Source of the DNA: Opitutaceae bacterium UBA3033
Lineage (GTDB): Bacteria; Verrucomicrobiota; Verrucomicrobiia; Opitutales; Opitutaceae
Assembly (NCBI GenBank): GCA_002367815.1
Contig: DFDG01000013.1
Coordinates: forward strand, 7,349-17,529
Direction of reading: 5' to 3'
DNA length: 10,181 bases
Every line of letters starts with the position of its first letter. The first letter of the stretch is position 1. The notes under the pieces were generated by a model. It was not told where the DNA came from. It saw only the letters and a list, made by a program, of their open reading frames with translations, and searched no databases. Below, piece by piece: positions 1 to 5,984 of this stretch. Position numbers and translations under genes: made by a program.

Positions 1-1887
1 CTGCTTTTGGTGCAAATTTCCGGTGGAGACCCTCGTGGGCTGCGCCTACTCGCTCCGGAATCGGTCAAGAAACTCGACTACCCCGATCCTAAGGTGGGAA
101 CCGATGCCGCAGCGCAATGGTTTGTGCAACCGACGGCGGAGGGGCCGAAATATTGTGTGTGGGCTGGCACCCGGCGCGTGGATGGTGCGACCTTGGTGGC
201 GGCGACGGTGACATATTCCACGGCGGATGGTGAGGATGTTGTTGGGGTGGCGAAACAACGGGTGCAGGCAGCACTTGATGCGGGTTATGAAAAATTGCAC
301 CTCGCGCACATTGTTTGGTGGAAAGATTTTTGGGCGAAGTCATCGGTGGAGGTGCCCGATGAACAGGTGATGTTGCACTACCAACTGGTGCAGTATTTTT
401 ATGGGTCGGCGTCTCGCCTCGGGGCCCCGCCGATTCCGTTGCAAGGAGTATGGACGGCGGATGCGGGCGAGCTCCCCCCGTGGAAAGGTGATTATCACCA
501 CGACCTGAATACGCAGATGACCTACATGGGTTATCAAGCGGCGGGGCGATTTGACGAGGGCCTGTCGTTCCTCGAATTCATGCACGATTTGCTACCGGCA
601 TTTCGGAAATTTTCGAAAGATTTTTTCGGTGCCCCGGGTGCGGCGGTGCCAGCGGTCATGTCGTTTGCCGGGCAACCGTTGGGTGGCTGGGCGCAATACA
701 GCCTCTCACCGATCCACGGAGCGTGGGTGGGGCATCTGTATTATTTGCATTGGCGTTACACGCGGGATGAAAAGTTTGGGCGCGAAATCGCTTACCCATG
801 GTGTCGTGAAATTGGCGAGACGTTGCGGGCACTGTTGAAACCCAATGCCGATGGTGTGCTGGTGATGCCGGTCTCGGCTTCTCCGGAAGCCTGGAATCGC
901 GACCAGCGTTCCTGGGTGAAGCCCAATTCTAATTACGACATCGCCTGCCTGCGCATGCTGTTTCTCGGCAACGCGGAATTGGCGACCAGCTGCGGCGAAG
1001 TGGCGGCAGCGAAGGAATGGACGCGATTGGCCGAGAGATTGGGGCCGTTTCACGTCAATGCTGATCAGAGGTTGAAGATCAGTTCCGACGAAGACCTCAC
1101 CTTCAGTCATCGGCACTTTGCCACTGTCATGGGGATCTACCCGTTTAATCTGCTGAATATTGAAGGCACCGAAGCAGAACGTAATGTCATTCTCAAATCG
1201 GTGCACGATCTGGATCGGCTCGGCGTATTGGAATGGTGCGGTTACAGTTATACTTGGATGTCGGCGTTGCGCGCCCGGATCAACGAACCGGAGTCGGCGT
1301 TGTGGCACCTCAAGGCTTACTTGCACGCGTGTATTCTGCGCAACGGTTTCCATGCCAATGGGGATCAGACAAAATCAGGGTTTTCCTCGATGGACTACCG
1401 GCCCTTCACTTTGGAGGGAAACTTTCTGGCCTGTGCCACGGTGCATGAAATGTTGCTACAGAGTTGGGCCGCGCATCCGGGCTCCGGCGAATGGGGCCCG
1501 ATCCGGATATTCCCGGCGATGCCGTGGCTCTGGCATGAGGCCACATTTACGGATCTGGTGGCTGAAGGCGGACACAAGGTTTCGGCGAAACGCGAAAACA
1601 ATGCGACCACATGGCTGCAAGTGACGGCAGCGGCGGCTGGCGAGGTGCGCATACGCGACAATTTTGAAGGACGTTCACCGAAATGGAATCGCGCGGATGT
1701 CCGGAAAGTAGGCGCTGACTTTGTTTTCAACGTGGCCGCTGGCGATGTGATTGATGCGACCCTGCCCAAACCGGGGCATTTGCCGCCGATGCCACCAGCC
1801 CCACCGGCACCCGCCGATCATTGGATCGATGGAGTGCCACAGGCCCCGAAGGATCCCGGGGTGCGCATGTCGAACGATTTGGGATGA
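1..1887 (+). CDS. GH95-like glycoside hydrolase (alpha-L-fucosidase family), 5'-truncated by the window edge
   Basis: The frame is open to base 1, so the N-terminal beta-sandwich domain lies mostly outside the window; residues are numbered from the TTG at 7. GH95 enzymes are inverting exo-glycosidases that remove alpha-linked L-fucose (some L-galactose) from glycans. The catalytic (alpha/alpha)6-barrel landmarks appear in order: WWKDFW (104-109), linker-type GVWTADAGELPPWKGDY then DLNTQM (166-171), SPE with the putative general acid E294, HRHFATVMGIYP (368-379), and LEGNF (469-473) followed by EMLLQS. The C-terminal small beta domain (FPAMPW, GGHKVSAKR) is present. Two usually conserved active-site positions differ: D166 stands where the family has the first Asn of NxN, and E470 stands for Asp of IDGNFG. 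A Pro-rich tail (about 589-603) closes the protein. The stop overlaps the next gene's start. The family call is firm; fucose as substrate is not. Confidence 0.85.
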   Translation: MLLVQISGGDPRGLRLLAPESVKKLDYPDPKVGTDAAAQWFVQPTAEGPKYCVWAGTRRVDGATLVAATVTYSTADGEDVVGVAKQRVQAALDAGYEKLHLAHIVWWKDFWAKSSVEVPDEQVMLHYQLVQYFYGSASRLGAPPIPLQGVWTADAGELPPWKGDYHHDLNTQMTYMGYQAAGRFDEGLSFLEFMHDLLPAFRKFSKDFFGAPGAAVPAVMSFAGQPLGGWAQYSLSPIHGAWVGHLYYLHWRYTRDEKFGREIAYPWCREIGETLRALLKPNADGVLVMPVSASPEAWNRDQRSWVKPNSNYDIACLRMLFLGNAELATSCGEVAAAKEWTRLAERLGPFHVNADQRLKISSDEDLTFSHRHFATVMGIYPFNLLNIEGTEAERNVILKSVHDLDRLGVLEWCGYSYTWMSALRARINEPESALWHLKAYLHACILRNGFHANGDQTKSGFSSMDYRPFTLEGNFLACATVHEMLLQSWAAHPGSGEWGPIRIFPAMPWLWHEATFTDLVAEGGHKVSAKRENNATTWLQVTAAAAGEVRIRDNFEGRSPKWNRADVRKVGADFVFNVAAGDVIDATLPKPGHLPPMPPAPPAPADHWIDGVPQAPKDPGVRMSNDLG

Positions 1888-2702
1888 TTTGCTCACGCAC
1901 CATATTTTGTGCGATCCTTTGTCTCGTCAGTCTTAGCTATATTATGACCCCTTTGAATTCCCCCGCCGGACAGAGTCCGGGCATGACCCAATCGGAATGG
2001 CATGACTATGAACGCTTGGATTTTGTGGTGGCGGGTCAGCCCTCGATCCTGATCATGCCGAAAAATGCGGCGCCGGGCAACCCATGGGTCTGGCGCGCCG
2101 AGTGGTTTGGCGACCGGCACGGGCCGCAGGTCTCGCTCGAACTGCTCAAGCGCGGCTGGCATCTGGCCTACATCAATGCGAGCGATCGTTATGGTTCGCC
2201 CGCCGCGATTGCGATCTTTGATGCTTATTATCAACGACTCACGAAGGACTTTAACCTCGCCCCCAAAATGGTGATGGAGGGTTTCAGCCGCGGTGGGCTT
2301 TATGCCTTCAATTTCGCGGCCACTTATCCGCAGCGGGTCGCGGCACTTTATCTCGATGCGCCGGCGCTCGATTTGAAAAGCTGGCCGGGCTACCAGAAAT
2401 CACGTTGGGCGGAGGTGGCGGAAAACTACGGTCTGACCGTTGAAGAATTGGCCACGTCACCCGTCAGTCCACTTGACCGCATCGGGCCGGTGTTGCAGGC
2501 GGGCATTCCGATTATCGGAGTGAGTGGCGATGCCGATGTGGTGGTGCCGTTGACGGAAAATCTGGCCGTATTGGAAAAACGTTACCGCGCGGGTGGGGGC
2601 ACGATCGAAATTATTATCAAGCCGGGGGCAGGGCATCATCCCCACAGTATCGAAGATCCGACACCAATCGTGGATTTTATCCTGACGCACGCGAAGTATT
2701 GA
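1884..2702 (+). CDS. Secreted alpha/beta-hydrolase fold protein
   Basis: A 272-residue alpha/beta hydrolase. I chose the ATG at 1884 because it overlaps the upstream TGA (ATGA) and opens with a signal-peptide-like segment: R5, then a hydrophobic run at about residues 7-20. The longer frame from 1821 would bury this signal inside the upstream gene. The nucleophile elbow is GFSRGG with Ser135. The acid is probably D216 or D218 in SGDADVVVP, and the base H251 or H252 in GAGHHPHS, so the triad order Ser-Asp-His is complete. The export signal and the coupling to a GH95-like glycosidase suggest an esterase or deacylase acting on the same glycan in the periplasm, but no substrate can be read from the sequence. 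A peptidase of the prolyl oligopeptidase type is an alternative. No lipoprotein box is apparent. Confidence 0.8.
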   Translation: MICSRTIFCAILCLVSLSYIMTPLNSPAGQSPGMTQSEWHDYERLDFVVAGQPSILIMPKNAAPGNPWVWRAEWFGDRHGPQVSLELLKRGWHLAYINASDRYGSPAAIAIFDAYYQRLTKDFNLAPKMVMEGFSRGGLYAFNFAATYPQRVAALYLDAPALDLKSWPGYQKSRWAEVAENYGLTVEELATSPVSPLDRIGPVLQAGIPIIGVSGDADVVVPLTENLAVLEKRYRAGGGTIEIIIKPGAGHHPHSIEDPTPIVDFILTHAKY

Positions 2703-2880
2703 TCGAGTGATCGATTAGGATTTTGGCTTTTGGAATGGCCGCAAGAAGCGCAAGATATCGGAGCGCGAATGAAGATTTCCCAAGCGCTTATAGGCGCTCG
2801 GCTATGCTAACCCTGCGCCTGCAAGCAGGCAGTCTACCCACCAATATTTGTATTACGAACATTGGGGTTGGGGCGGAAAA
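2703..2880. other. Convergent intergenic region with small hairpins
   Basis: This gap separates the 3' ends of the rightward hydrolase gene and the leftward tag gene. It holds a weak hairpin starting at the hydrolase stop codon (arms ATCGA 2702-2706 and TCGAT 2711-2715) followed by a T-rich stretch. It also holds a 5-bp hairpin (AGCGC 2783-2787 with GCGCT 2794-2798) and the GTAG-headed palindrome listed separately. I see no convincing gene and no strong rho-independent terminator. Confidence 0.5.
2817..2837 (-). repeat. GTAG-headed REP-like palindrome
   Basis: Read on the minus strand, the element is GTAG, three bases (ACT), then a perfect 6-bp inverted repeat GCCTGC/GCAGGC around TT. It has the same plan as the element at 5120-5140: a GTAG head, three bases, a 6-bp stem and a 2-base centre. 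This matches repetitive extragenic palindromes mobilised by RAYT (TnpA-REP) transposases. It lies between two convergent genes, which is typical for REPs. Copy number in the genome cannot be judged here. Confidence 0.5.
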
Positions 2881-3459
2881 TCACCGCAACTTGGCGCAGG
2901 CTTGGCGGCGGGGGCAGGTGACTACGTGGTCGTTGACCATGCCGTTGGCCTGCATGAACGCATACATGATGGTGGAGCCGACGAATTTGAATCCTCGCTT
3001 GAGCAGATCTTTGCTCAACGCATCACTTTCGGGAGTGCGGGCTGGCACATCTGTCATGGCTCGGTGGTGATTCACGATCGGTTTGCCGCCGACGAATGAC
3101 CACAGGTAACAGTCGAAGCTGCCGAACTCTTTTTGCACCGCGATAAAGGCCGCCGCGTTTATGATGGTGGAGGCGATCTTTAGACGGTTACGCACGATCC
3201 CGGCATCGGCCAACAGCGCCGCCACTTTTTTGTCCCCATACTTGGCGATTTTTTTGACGTCGAAATGGTCAAAGGCCCGTCGGTAGTTCTCCCGTTTGTT
3301 CAGGATAGTGGTCCAGCTAAGGCCGGCCTGGGCCCCCTCAAGGATAAGCAATTCGAACAGGACGCGGTCGTCATGCTGGGGGACGCCCCATTCGGTGTCG
3401 TGGTAGGTGAGATTGGGCTCGGCTTTGGCCCAGCCGCAACGTTCGGTGTTTTTTTTCAT
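2881..3459 (-). CDS. tag: DNA-3-methyladenine glycosylase I
   Basis: A 192-residue full-length Tag protein. It excises 3-methyladenine from alkylated DNA as the first step of base excision repair in the cytoplasm. Family marks are clear: RCGW at 7-10, YHDTEWGVP at 19-27, LEGAQAGLSW with E41 matching the catalytic Glu38 of E. coli Tag, DALSKDLLKRGFKFVG, and NDHVV near the C-terminus. The four zinc ligands of E. coli Tag (C4, H17, H175, C179) map to C8, H20, H178 and C182 with the same internal spacing. The gene lies 38 bases after the channel gene on the same strand, so it is probably co-transcribed. No Shine-Dalgarno sequence precedes the ATG. I see no Ada box. Confidence 0.96.
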   Translation of the reverse strand: MKKNTERCGWAKAEPNLTYHDTEWGVPQHDDRVLFELLILEGAQAGLSWTTILNKRENYRRAFDHFDVKKIAKYGDKKVAALLADAGIVRNRLKIASTIINAAAFIAVQKEFGSFDCYLWSFVGGKPIVNHHRAMTDVPARTPESDALSKDLLKRGFKFVGSTIMYAFMQANGMVNDHVVTCPRRQACAKLR

Positions 3460-3497
3460 ACGCGGAAAGATTAACCCAAACTACGGACAACCTTATG

Positions 3498-4250
3498 TCA
3501 GGAGTCTTTGGGTTCTTGTTTCCGGTGGGCCTTAAATTCGGCGAGTTCCGTGCTCAGATGGTGGAGGTGCTCCATGAGCATGTCTTCTTTTTTTCTTTGT
3601 TCCCTTTCATGACCGAGGAAGAAACTGGCCACTACACCGCTTATGGTGCCGAAAAGCCCAACCCCCGTGATCATGAGCACGCCAGCTATCATCCGGCCGG
3701 CGCTGGTCAGCGGATACATGTCGCCGTAACCAACGGTGGTGATGGTCGTAATGCTCCACCACAAGGCGTCACCGGCGGTGACAATCATGGACCCGGATGA
3801 GCGTTCGGCGATCAGGATGGATAAGGATGAAAAGAAAATGACTAAAAAAGTGATCAGGAAAACCGAGGCGACTCCACCCTGGGTGCGATTATGAAAGAAC
3901 TCAGTGAGATATTGTCGTAGCGTACGCGTGATCAGGATGATGCGTAAAATGCGGAAGACGCGAAACAGCCGTCCCCAGCGCAGAGCTTCGATTTCGGGTA
4001 TGCTCGCCAGCAGTTCGATCCACCCCCATTTCATGAAGGTCAGTTTAGATTCAGCGCGATTAAATCTGACGCTGAAATCAAAGAGGAAGAGGGTGCAGAT
4101 CAGGTTGTCGGTCCATCGCATTACGCGTTGGGCTTCCGGTGGAATTGCGAAGAATATCTCCACGGTGAGGACCGCCACCGCAAGCAGAGATAATACCAGG
4201 ATTATCGCTTGAAATGGTTTTAGTTCGGGGGGTGGTGATGATCCGGGCAT
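3498..4250 (-). CDS. Voltage-gated-type potassium channel (six-helix ion transporter)
   Basis: A 250-residue inner-membrane channel subunit, expected to form a tetramer. Helices S1 (about 14-34), S2 (47-63) and S3 (72-87) precede an arginine-rich S4 at about 91-113, with R91, R94, R97, R100 and R103 at every third position. S5 is about 127-148. The pore loop carries TTVGYGD (171-177), the K+ selectivity filter, and S6 spans about 186-212. The charged tail (213-250: HEREQRKKED, then leucine-rich heptad-like residues) suggests a cytoplasmic coiled coil for assembly. It has no RCK/TrkA-N or cyclic-nucleotide-binding domain, so gating is probably by voltage alone. It starts 18 bases after the DUF2238 gene, which points to one transcript. 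The K+ call is firm; the physiological role is unknown. Confidence 0.93.
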   Translation of the reverse strand: MPGSSPPPELKPFQAIILVLSLLAVAVLTVEIFFAIPPEAQRVMRWTDNLICTLFLFDFSVRFNRAESKLTFMKWGWIELLASIPEIEALRWGRLFRVFRILRIILITRTLRQYLTEFFHNRTQGGVASVFLITFLVIFFSSLSILIAERSSGSMIVTAGDALWWSITTITTVGYGDMYPLTSAGRMIAGVLMITGVGLFGTISGVVASFFLGHEREQRKKEDMLMEHLHHLSTELAEFKAHRKQEPKDS

Positions 4251-4268
4251 GGTGTTAAAGGACTGATG

Positions 4269-4997
4269 TTACTGGTTTGCTTGACGCATCCGATCTAGTG
4301 CTTCTTCGCCAAGGGGTTCGGGATGTTTGACAACGAGGCTGTCCCGGAATTCACGGGTGAAGTCGCGTTTGTAGCGGGCATTGATCAAAGCGATGATCGT
4401 CATGGCGATGATTGCGCCGAGAGTCGCCAACGCCATATCCTTGTGCGCATCCCACACATCACGCTGGGTGCCTAGGTAGGCAATGCCCAGTTCTCCTCCG
4501 AAAACTTCGGCGGCGGCCCATTCAAATAATTCAAAGATCATCGACGTGCTCATGACCAGTTCCAGGGGCAGGAAATAGCCCCAAAACCCGCGCACATCGG
4601 CCACCCGCATAAAGACTTCGCGGATGGGATAGGCAATGAGCAGTCCGTAGGAAAAATGCACGAGCCGGTCAAAGTGGTTGCGCTCCAAACCAAGGACCTC
4701 GTTGAGGGTGACACCGAAGAGAGACTGCCACCAATCGTTGTAGGGCACCTCGGCATAGGTCCAATGCGCCCCGGTTTCGTGCAGACACAGGAAGATGAAA
4801 ATCAACCCGTAACTAAAACGGGAAAGGGGCAGGGAGCGATAGGTTGATATCAGGAGGATACCTGCGACGAGCACGAGGGCGTTTTCTATCATCCAGTCGT
4901 GCGGGTAGGGTGCCCCGATGGATGAAACAACAATGGCAATGGCCAGCAATATGCCGAGAATGGCAACAAACCGACCACGGGGCATGCGGGATGACAT
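4269..4997 (-). CDS. DUF2238 / YjdF-like integral membrane protein
   Basis: A 242-residue multi-pass membrane protein of the DUF2238 (E. coli YjdF) family, of unknown function. Recognisable blocks are CLHETGAHWTYAEVPY (71-86), ERNHFDRLVHFSYGLL (105-120), AYPIRE (122-127), FELFEWAAAE (155-164) and YLGTQRDVWDAHKDM (174-188). Hydrophobic segments lie at about 10-28, 38-51, 61-74, 112-124, 139-155 and 188-206, and a charged tail follows. Many conserved His, Glu and Asp residues sit within or beside the membrane segments (H73, E74, H78, E83, H108, D110, H114, E156, E159, D180, D183), which suggests a metal site or an intramembrane enzyme; that is inference. It heads a leftward cluster with the channel and tag. 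A hairpin lies 16-42 bases upstream of the ATG. Confidence 0.88.
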   Translation of the reverse strand: MSSRMPRGRFVAILGILLAIAIVVSSIGAPYPHDWMIENALVLVAGILLISTYRSLPLSRFSYGLIFIFLCLHETGAHWTYAEVPYNDWWQSLFGVTLNEVLGLERNHFDRLVHFSYGLLIAYPIREVFMRVADVRGFWGYFLPLELVMSTSMIFELFEWAAAEVFGGELGIAYLGTQRDVWDAHKDMALATLGAIIAMTIIALINARYKRDFTREFRDSLVVKHPEPLGEEALDRMRQANQ

Positions 4998-5012
4998 GGT
5001 CGAAAAATGAAC

Positions 5013-5039
5013 TTTCCGGGTTTCGAGTCGAACCGGAAA
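5013..5039. promoter_or_regulatory. Bulged inverted repeat upstream of the DUF2238 gene
   Basis: The right arm TCGAACCGGAAA (5028-5039) pairs fully with a left arm (5013-5026) that carries two extra bases (G5020 and one T), around a central G5027. It sits 16 bases before the DUF2238 start, so it would be in the leader of the leftward mRNA or could be an operator. It may equally be another dispersed repeat. The pairing is seen; function is inferred. Confidence 0.4.
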
Positions 5040-5047
5040 ATCTGAGT

Positions 5048-5071
5048 AAGTGCAGCTGCGGCATGGGCCGC
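5048..5071 (+). repeat. 24-base repeat, copy A (palindromic)
   Basis: This copy matches 5233-5256 at 20 of 24 positions, and all four differences are transitions. It includes a perfect 5-bp hairpin GCGGC/GCCGC (5058-5062 and 5067-5071) with an ATGG loop, preceded by TGCAGC. A short direct repeat (GTAAGTGCAGC at 5046, GTAAGTGTAGC at 5072) links it to the GTAG palindrome that follows. Confidence 0.5.
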
Positions 5072-5077
5072 GTAAGT

Positions 5078-5099
5078 GTAGCCGGGGTCGCTGCCCCGG
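5078..5099 (+). repeat. GTAG-headed REP-like palindrome (CCGGGG type)
   Basis: GTAG at 5078-5081 is followed directly by CCGGGG (5082-5087), a 6-base loop TCGCTG and CCCCGG (5094-5099). It is nearly identical to 5876-5898, where the stem is longer. It faces the opposed palindrome at 5120-5140, so the two form a BIME-like pair. Confidence 0.65.
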
Positions 5100-5119
5100 T
5101 GCGTGATTAGATCTAGCCT

Positions 5120-5140
5120 GCGAGCTTGCTCGCGTCCTAC
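5120..5140 (-). repeat. GTAG-headed REP-like palindrome (GCGAGC type)
   Basis: On the minus strand the element reads GTAG, GAC, GCGAGC, AA, GCTCGC: a 6-bp perfect stem three bases after the head. Its sequence strongly resembles the REP of Pseudomonas, which combines a GTAG head with a GCGAGC/GCTCGC stem. It is opposed to the element at 5078-5099. No RAYT transposase gene is in the window. Confidence 0.6.
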
Positions 5141-5232
5141 GGGATCATTCTCTTGTTCCGGATCGAATGTGTTAGGATGAGGATTGTGGCCCGGATTTAG
5201 AGCATTTCAGCCACACTTTCGTCCAGGAGCTC

Positions 5233-5256
5233 AAGTGCAGCTACGACATGGGCTAC
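5233..5256 (+). repeat. 24-base repeat, copy B
   Basis: This is the partner of 5048-5071, differing at four transitions (positions 11, 14, 22 and 23 of the unit). The changes break the 5-bp stem seen in copy A, so this copy looks decayed or belongs to a diverged variant. It is preceded by an imperfect inverted repeat (AGCCACACTT with AAGTGCAGCT, 8 of 10 pairs). Confidence 0.45.
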
Positions 5257-5401
5257 TTTTGCGCGATCAATCAGGGGCTTCCGCTCAATACTATTTGCTT
5301 CACGAGATTTCCAAATTCGAAATCCGGCCAAAAGACAAATTGATCGGGCGACTAGACAACGGTTGATTTATTGTCATGTTCGAGGGCTAACTTTTACCCC
5401 T

Positions 5402-5815
5402 ATGAAATTCCTGCAACTTAAGTTCATTCCCCAAAGCACCGATTTCGCGCTGCTTTTTCTGCGTCTCACGGCTGGTCTCATGATGTTCTTCAACCATGGG
5501 CTTGGCAAGGTCATGAACTTTTCCACCATGACGGAGAAATTCCCCGACGTCATTGGAATTGGGTCAGCCCCGGGATTGATCCTGATCATTTTCGCTGAAT
5601 TTATTTGTGCCTTCTTGATCGCATTGGGTTTGTTTACGCGTGCTGCTTCGCTGGTGCTGACCATTGGCATGGGGGTGGCATTTTTCGTAGCGCATGGGGC
5701 CAAGTTGTCGAATCCAGGCAGTGGTGAACTGGCATACGTCTACTTTGTTATTTTTGTGGTGCTGCTCTTTGCTGGCGCTGGCCGTTTCTCATTGGACGCC
5801 AAAAAGGCCGGCTGA
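5402..5815 (+). CDS. DoxX-family membrane protein
   Basis: A 137-residue four-helix inner-membrane protein of the DoxX family. I chose the ATG at 5402 because MKFLQLKF fits the family's short N-terminus; the upstream ATG at 5363 would add 13 unrelated residues. Helices lie at about 14-31, 58-78, 81-98 and 110-125. Family marks are R21 in helix 1, HG at 32-33 with K36 just after it, E66 in helix 2, GLFTR at 76-80, HGAKL at 98-102, and the C-terminal GAGRFSLD (125-132). DoxX proteins are linked to quinone or thiol redox processes, but the role of this one cannot be assigned. The nearest purine-rich stretch (GAGGG, 5382-5386) is 15 bases before the ATG, too far for a usual ribosome binding site. 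It stands alone, convergent with korB. Confidence 0.9.
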   Translation: MKFLQLKFIPQSTDFALLFLRLTAGLMMFFNHGLGKVMNFSTMTEKFPDVIGIGSAPGLILIIFAEFICAFLIALGLFTRAASLVLTIGMGVAFFVAHGAKLSNPGSGELAYVYFVIFVVLLFAGAGRFSLDAKKAG

Positions 5816-5875
5816 GTTGACGACTGTGTTAATTATGGATTTCGCCCTACATCAGCGAGTTGGAGTTCGTGTCGT

Positions 5876-5898
5876 GTAGCCGGGGTCGGTGACCCCGG
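5876..5898 (+). repeat. GTAG-headed REP-like palindrome (CCGGGG type)
   Basis: GTAG at 5876-5879 is followed by a perfect 8-bp hairpin: CCGGGGTC (5880-5887), loop GGT, GACCCCGG (5891-5898). The bases from GTGTAG onward match the element at 5078-5099 except in and around the loop. It lies between the convergent DoxX and korB genes and might also slow transcription from either side, but no T-run follows. Confidence 0.65.
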
Positions 5899-5924
5899 AG
5901 AGATTGGCGGTTGTATTTGGAGCG

Positions 5925-5976
5925 GGGTCATCCTCCGCCGCGGCTCTCTCGGAGAGAGGACCCTACCTTGCCGCGG
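5925..5976 (-). terminator. Compound hairpin downstream of korB (possible terminator)
   Basis: Starting 8 bases beyond the korB stop, an outer 7-bp stem CCGCGGC/GCCGCGG (5938-5944 and 5970-5976) encloses a run of CT/GA that forms its own perfect 7-bp inverted repeat (5944-5950 with 5952-5958). An alternative pairing of GGGT...CCTC (5925-5935) with GAGGACCC (5956-5963) also exists. No T-run follows in the leftward direction, so it is not a classical rho-independent terminator. It may be a 3' stabiliser or another repeat. Confidence 0.35.
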
Positions 5977-5984
5977 TCCAACCC

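Larger units (their letters stand above)
4998..5401. other. Repeat-rich divergent intergenic region
   Basis: The roughly 400 bases between the divergent DUF2238 and DoxX genes hold no convincing gene. Short frames here (for example 5184-5366) lack family resemblance and run through the repeats. The region contains a bulged hairpin at 5013-5039, two copies of a 24-base sequence, two opposed GTAG-headed palindromes, and a small hairpin about 5309-5327 (GATTTC/GAAATC). Promoters for both flanking genes must lie here, but I could not pick a confident -35/-10 pair for either. Confidence 0.6.

Noticed and set aside
706..1353. 215-residue open frame on the minus strand inside the GH95-like gene
   Set aside because: It is antisense to conserved glycosidase motifs, has no recognisable domain and an Arg/His-rich shadow composition.
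1821..1883. Longer start for the alpha/beta hydrolase at 1821
   Set aside because: It would overlap the upstream gene by 67 bases and place 21 unrelated residues before a clear signal peptide; ATG 1884 fits better.
2699..2718. Possible terminator after the hydrolase gene
   Set aside because: The stem has only five Watson-Crick pairs plus wobbles and is AT-rich, with a broken T-run; too weak to list as a terminator.
5013..5040. T-arm-like GGTTCGACTC on the minus strand, suggesting a tRNA
   Set aside because: No acceptor stem, anticodon arm or D-arm can be found at the right distances; it is part of the bulged hairpin.
5048..5256. Regularly spaced repeats that might be a CRISPR array
   Set aside because: Only two diverged copies about 185 bases apart, with other palindromes between them and no cas genes.
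5184..5366. 60-residue plus-strand frame upstream of doxX
   Set aside because: It crosses repeat copy B, lacks a ribosome binding site and resembles no known protein.
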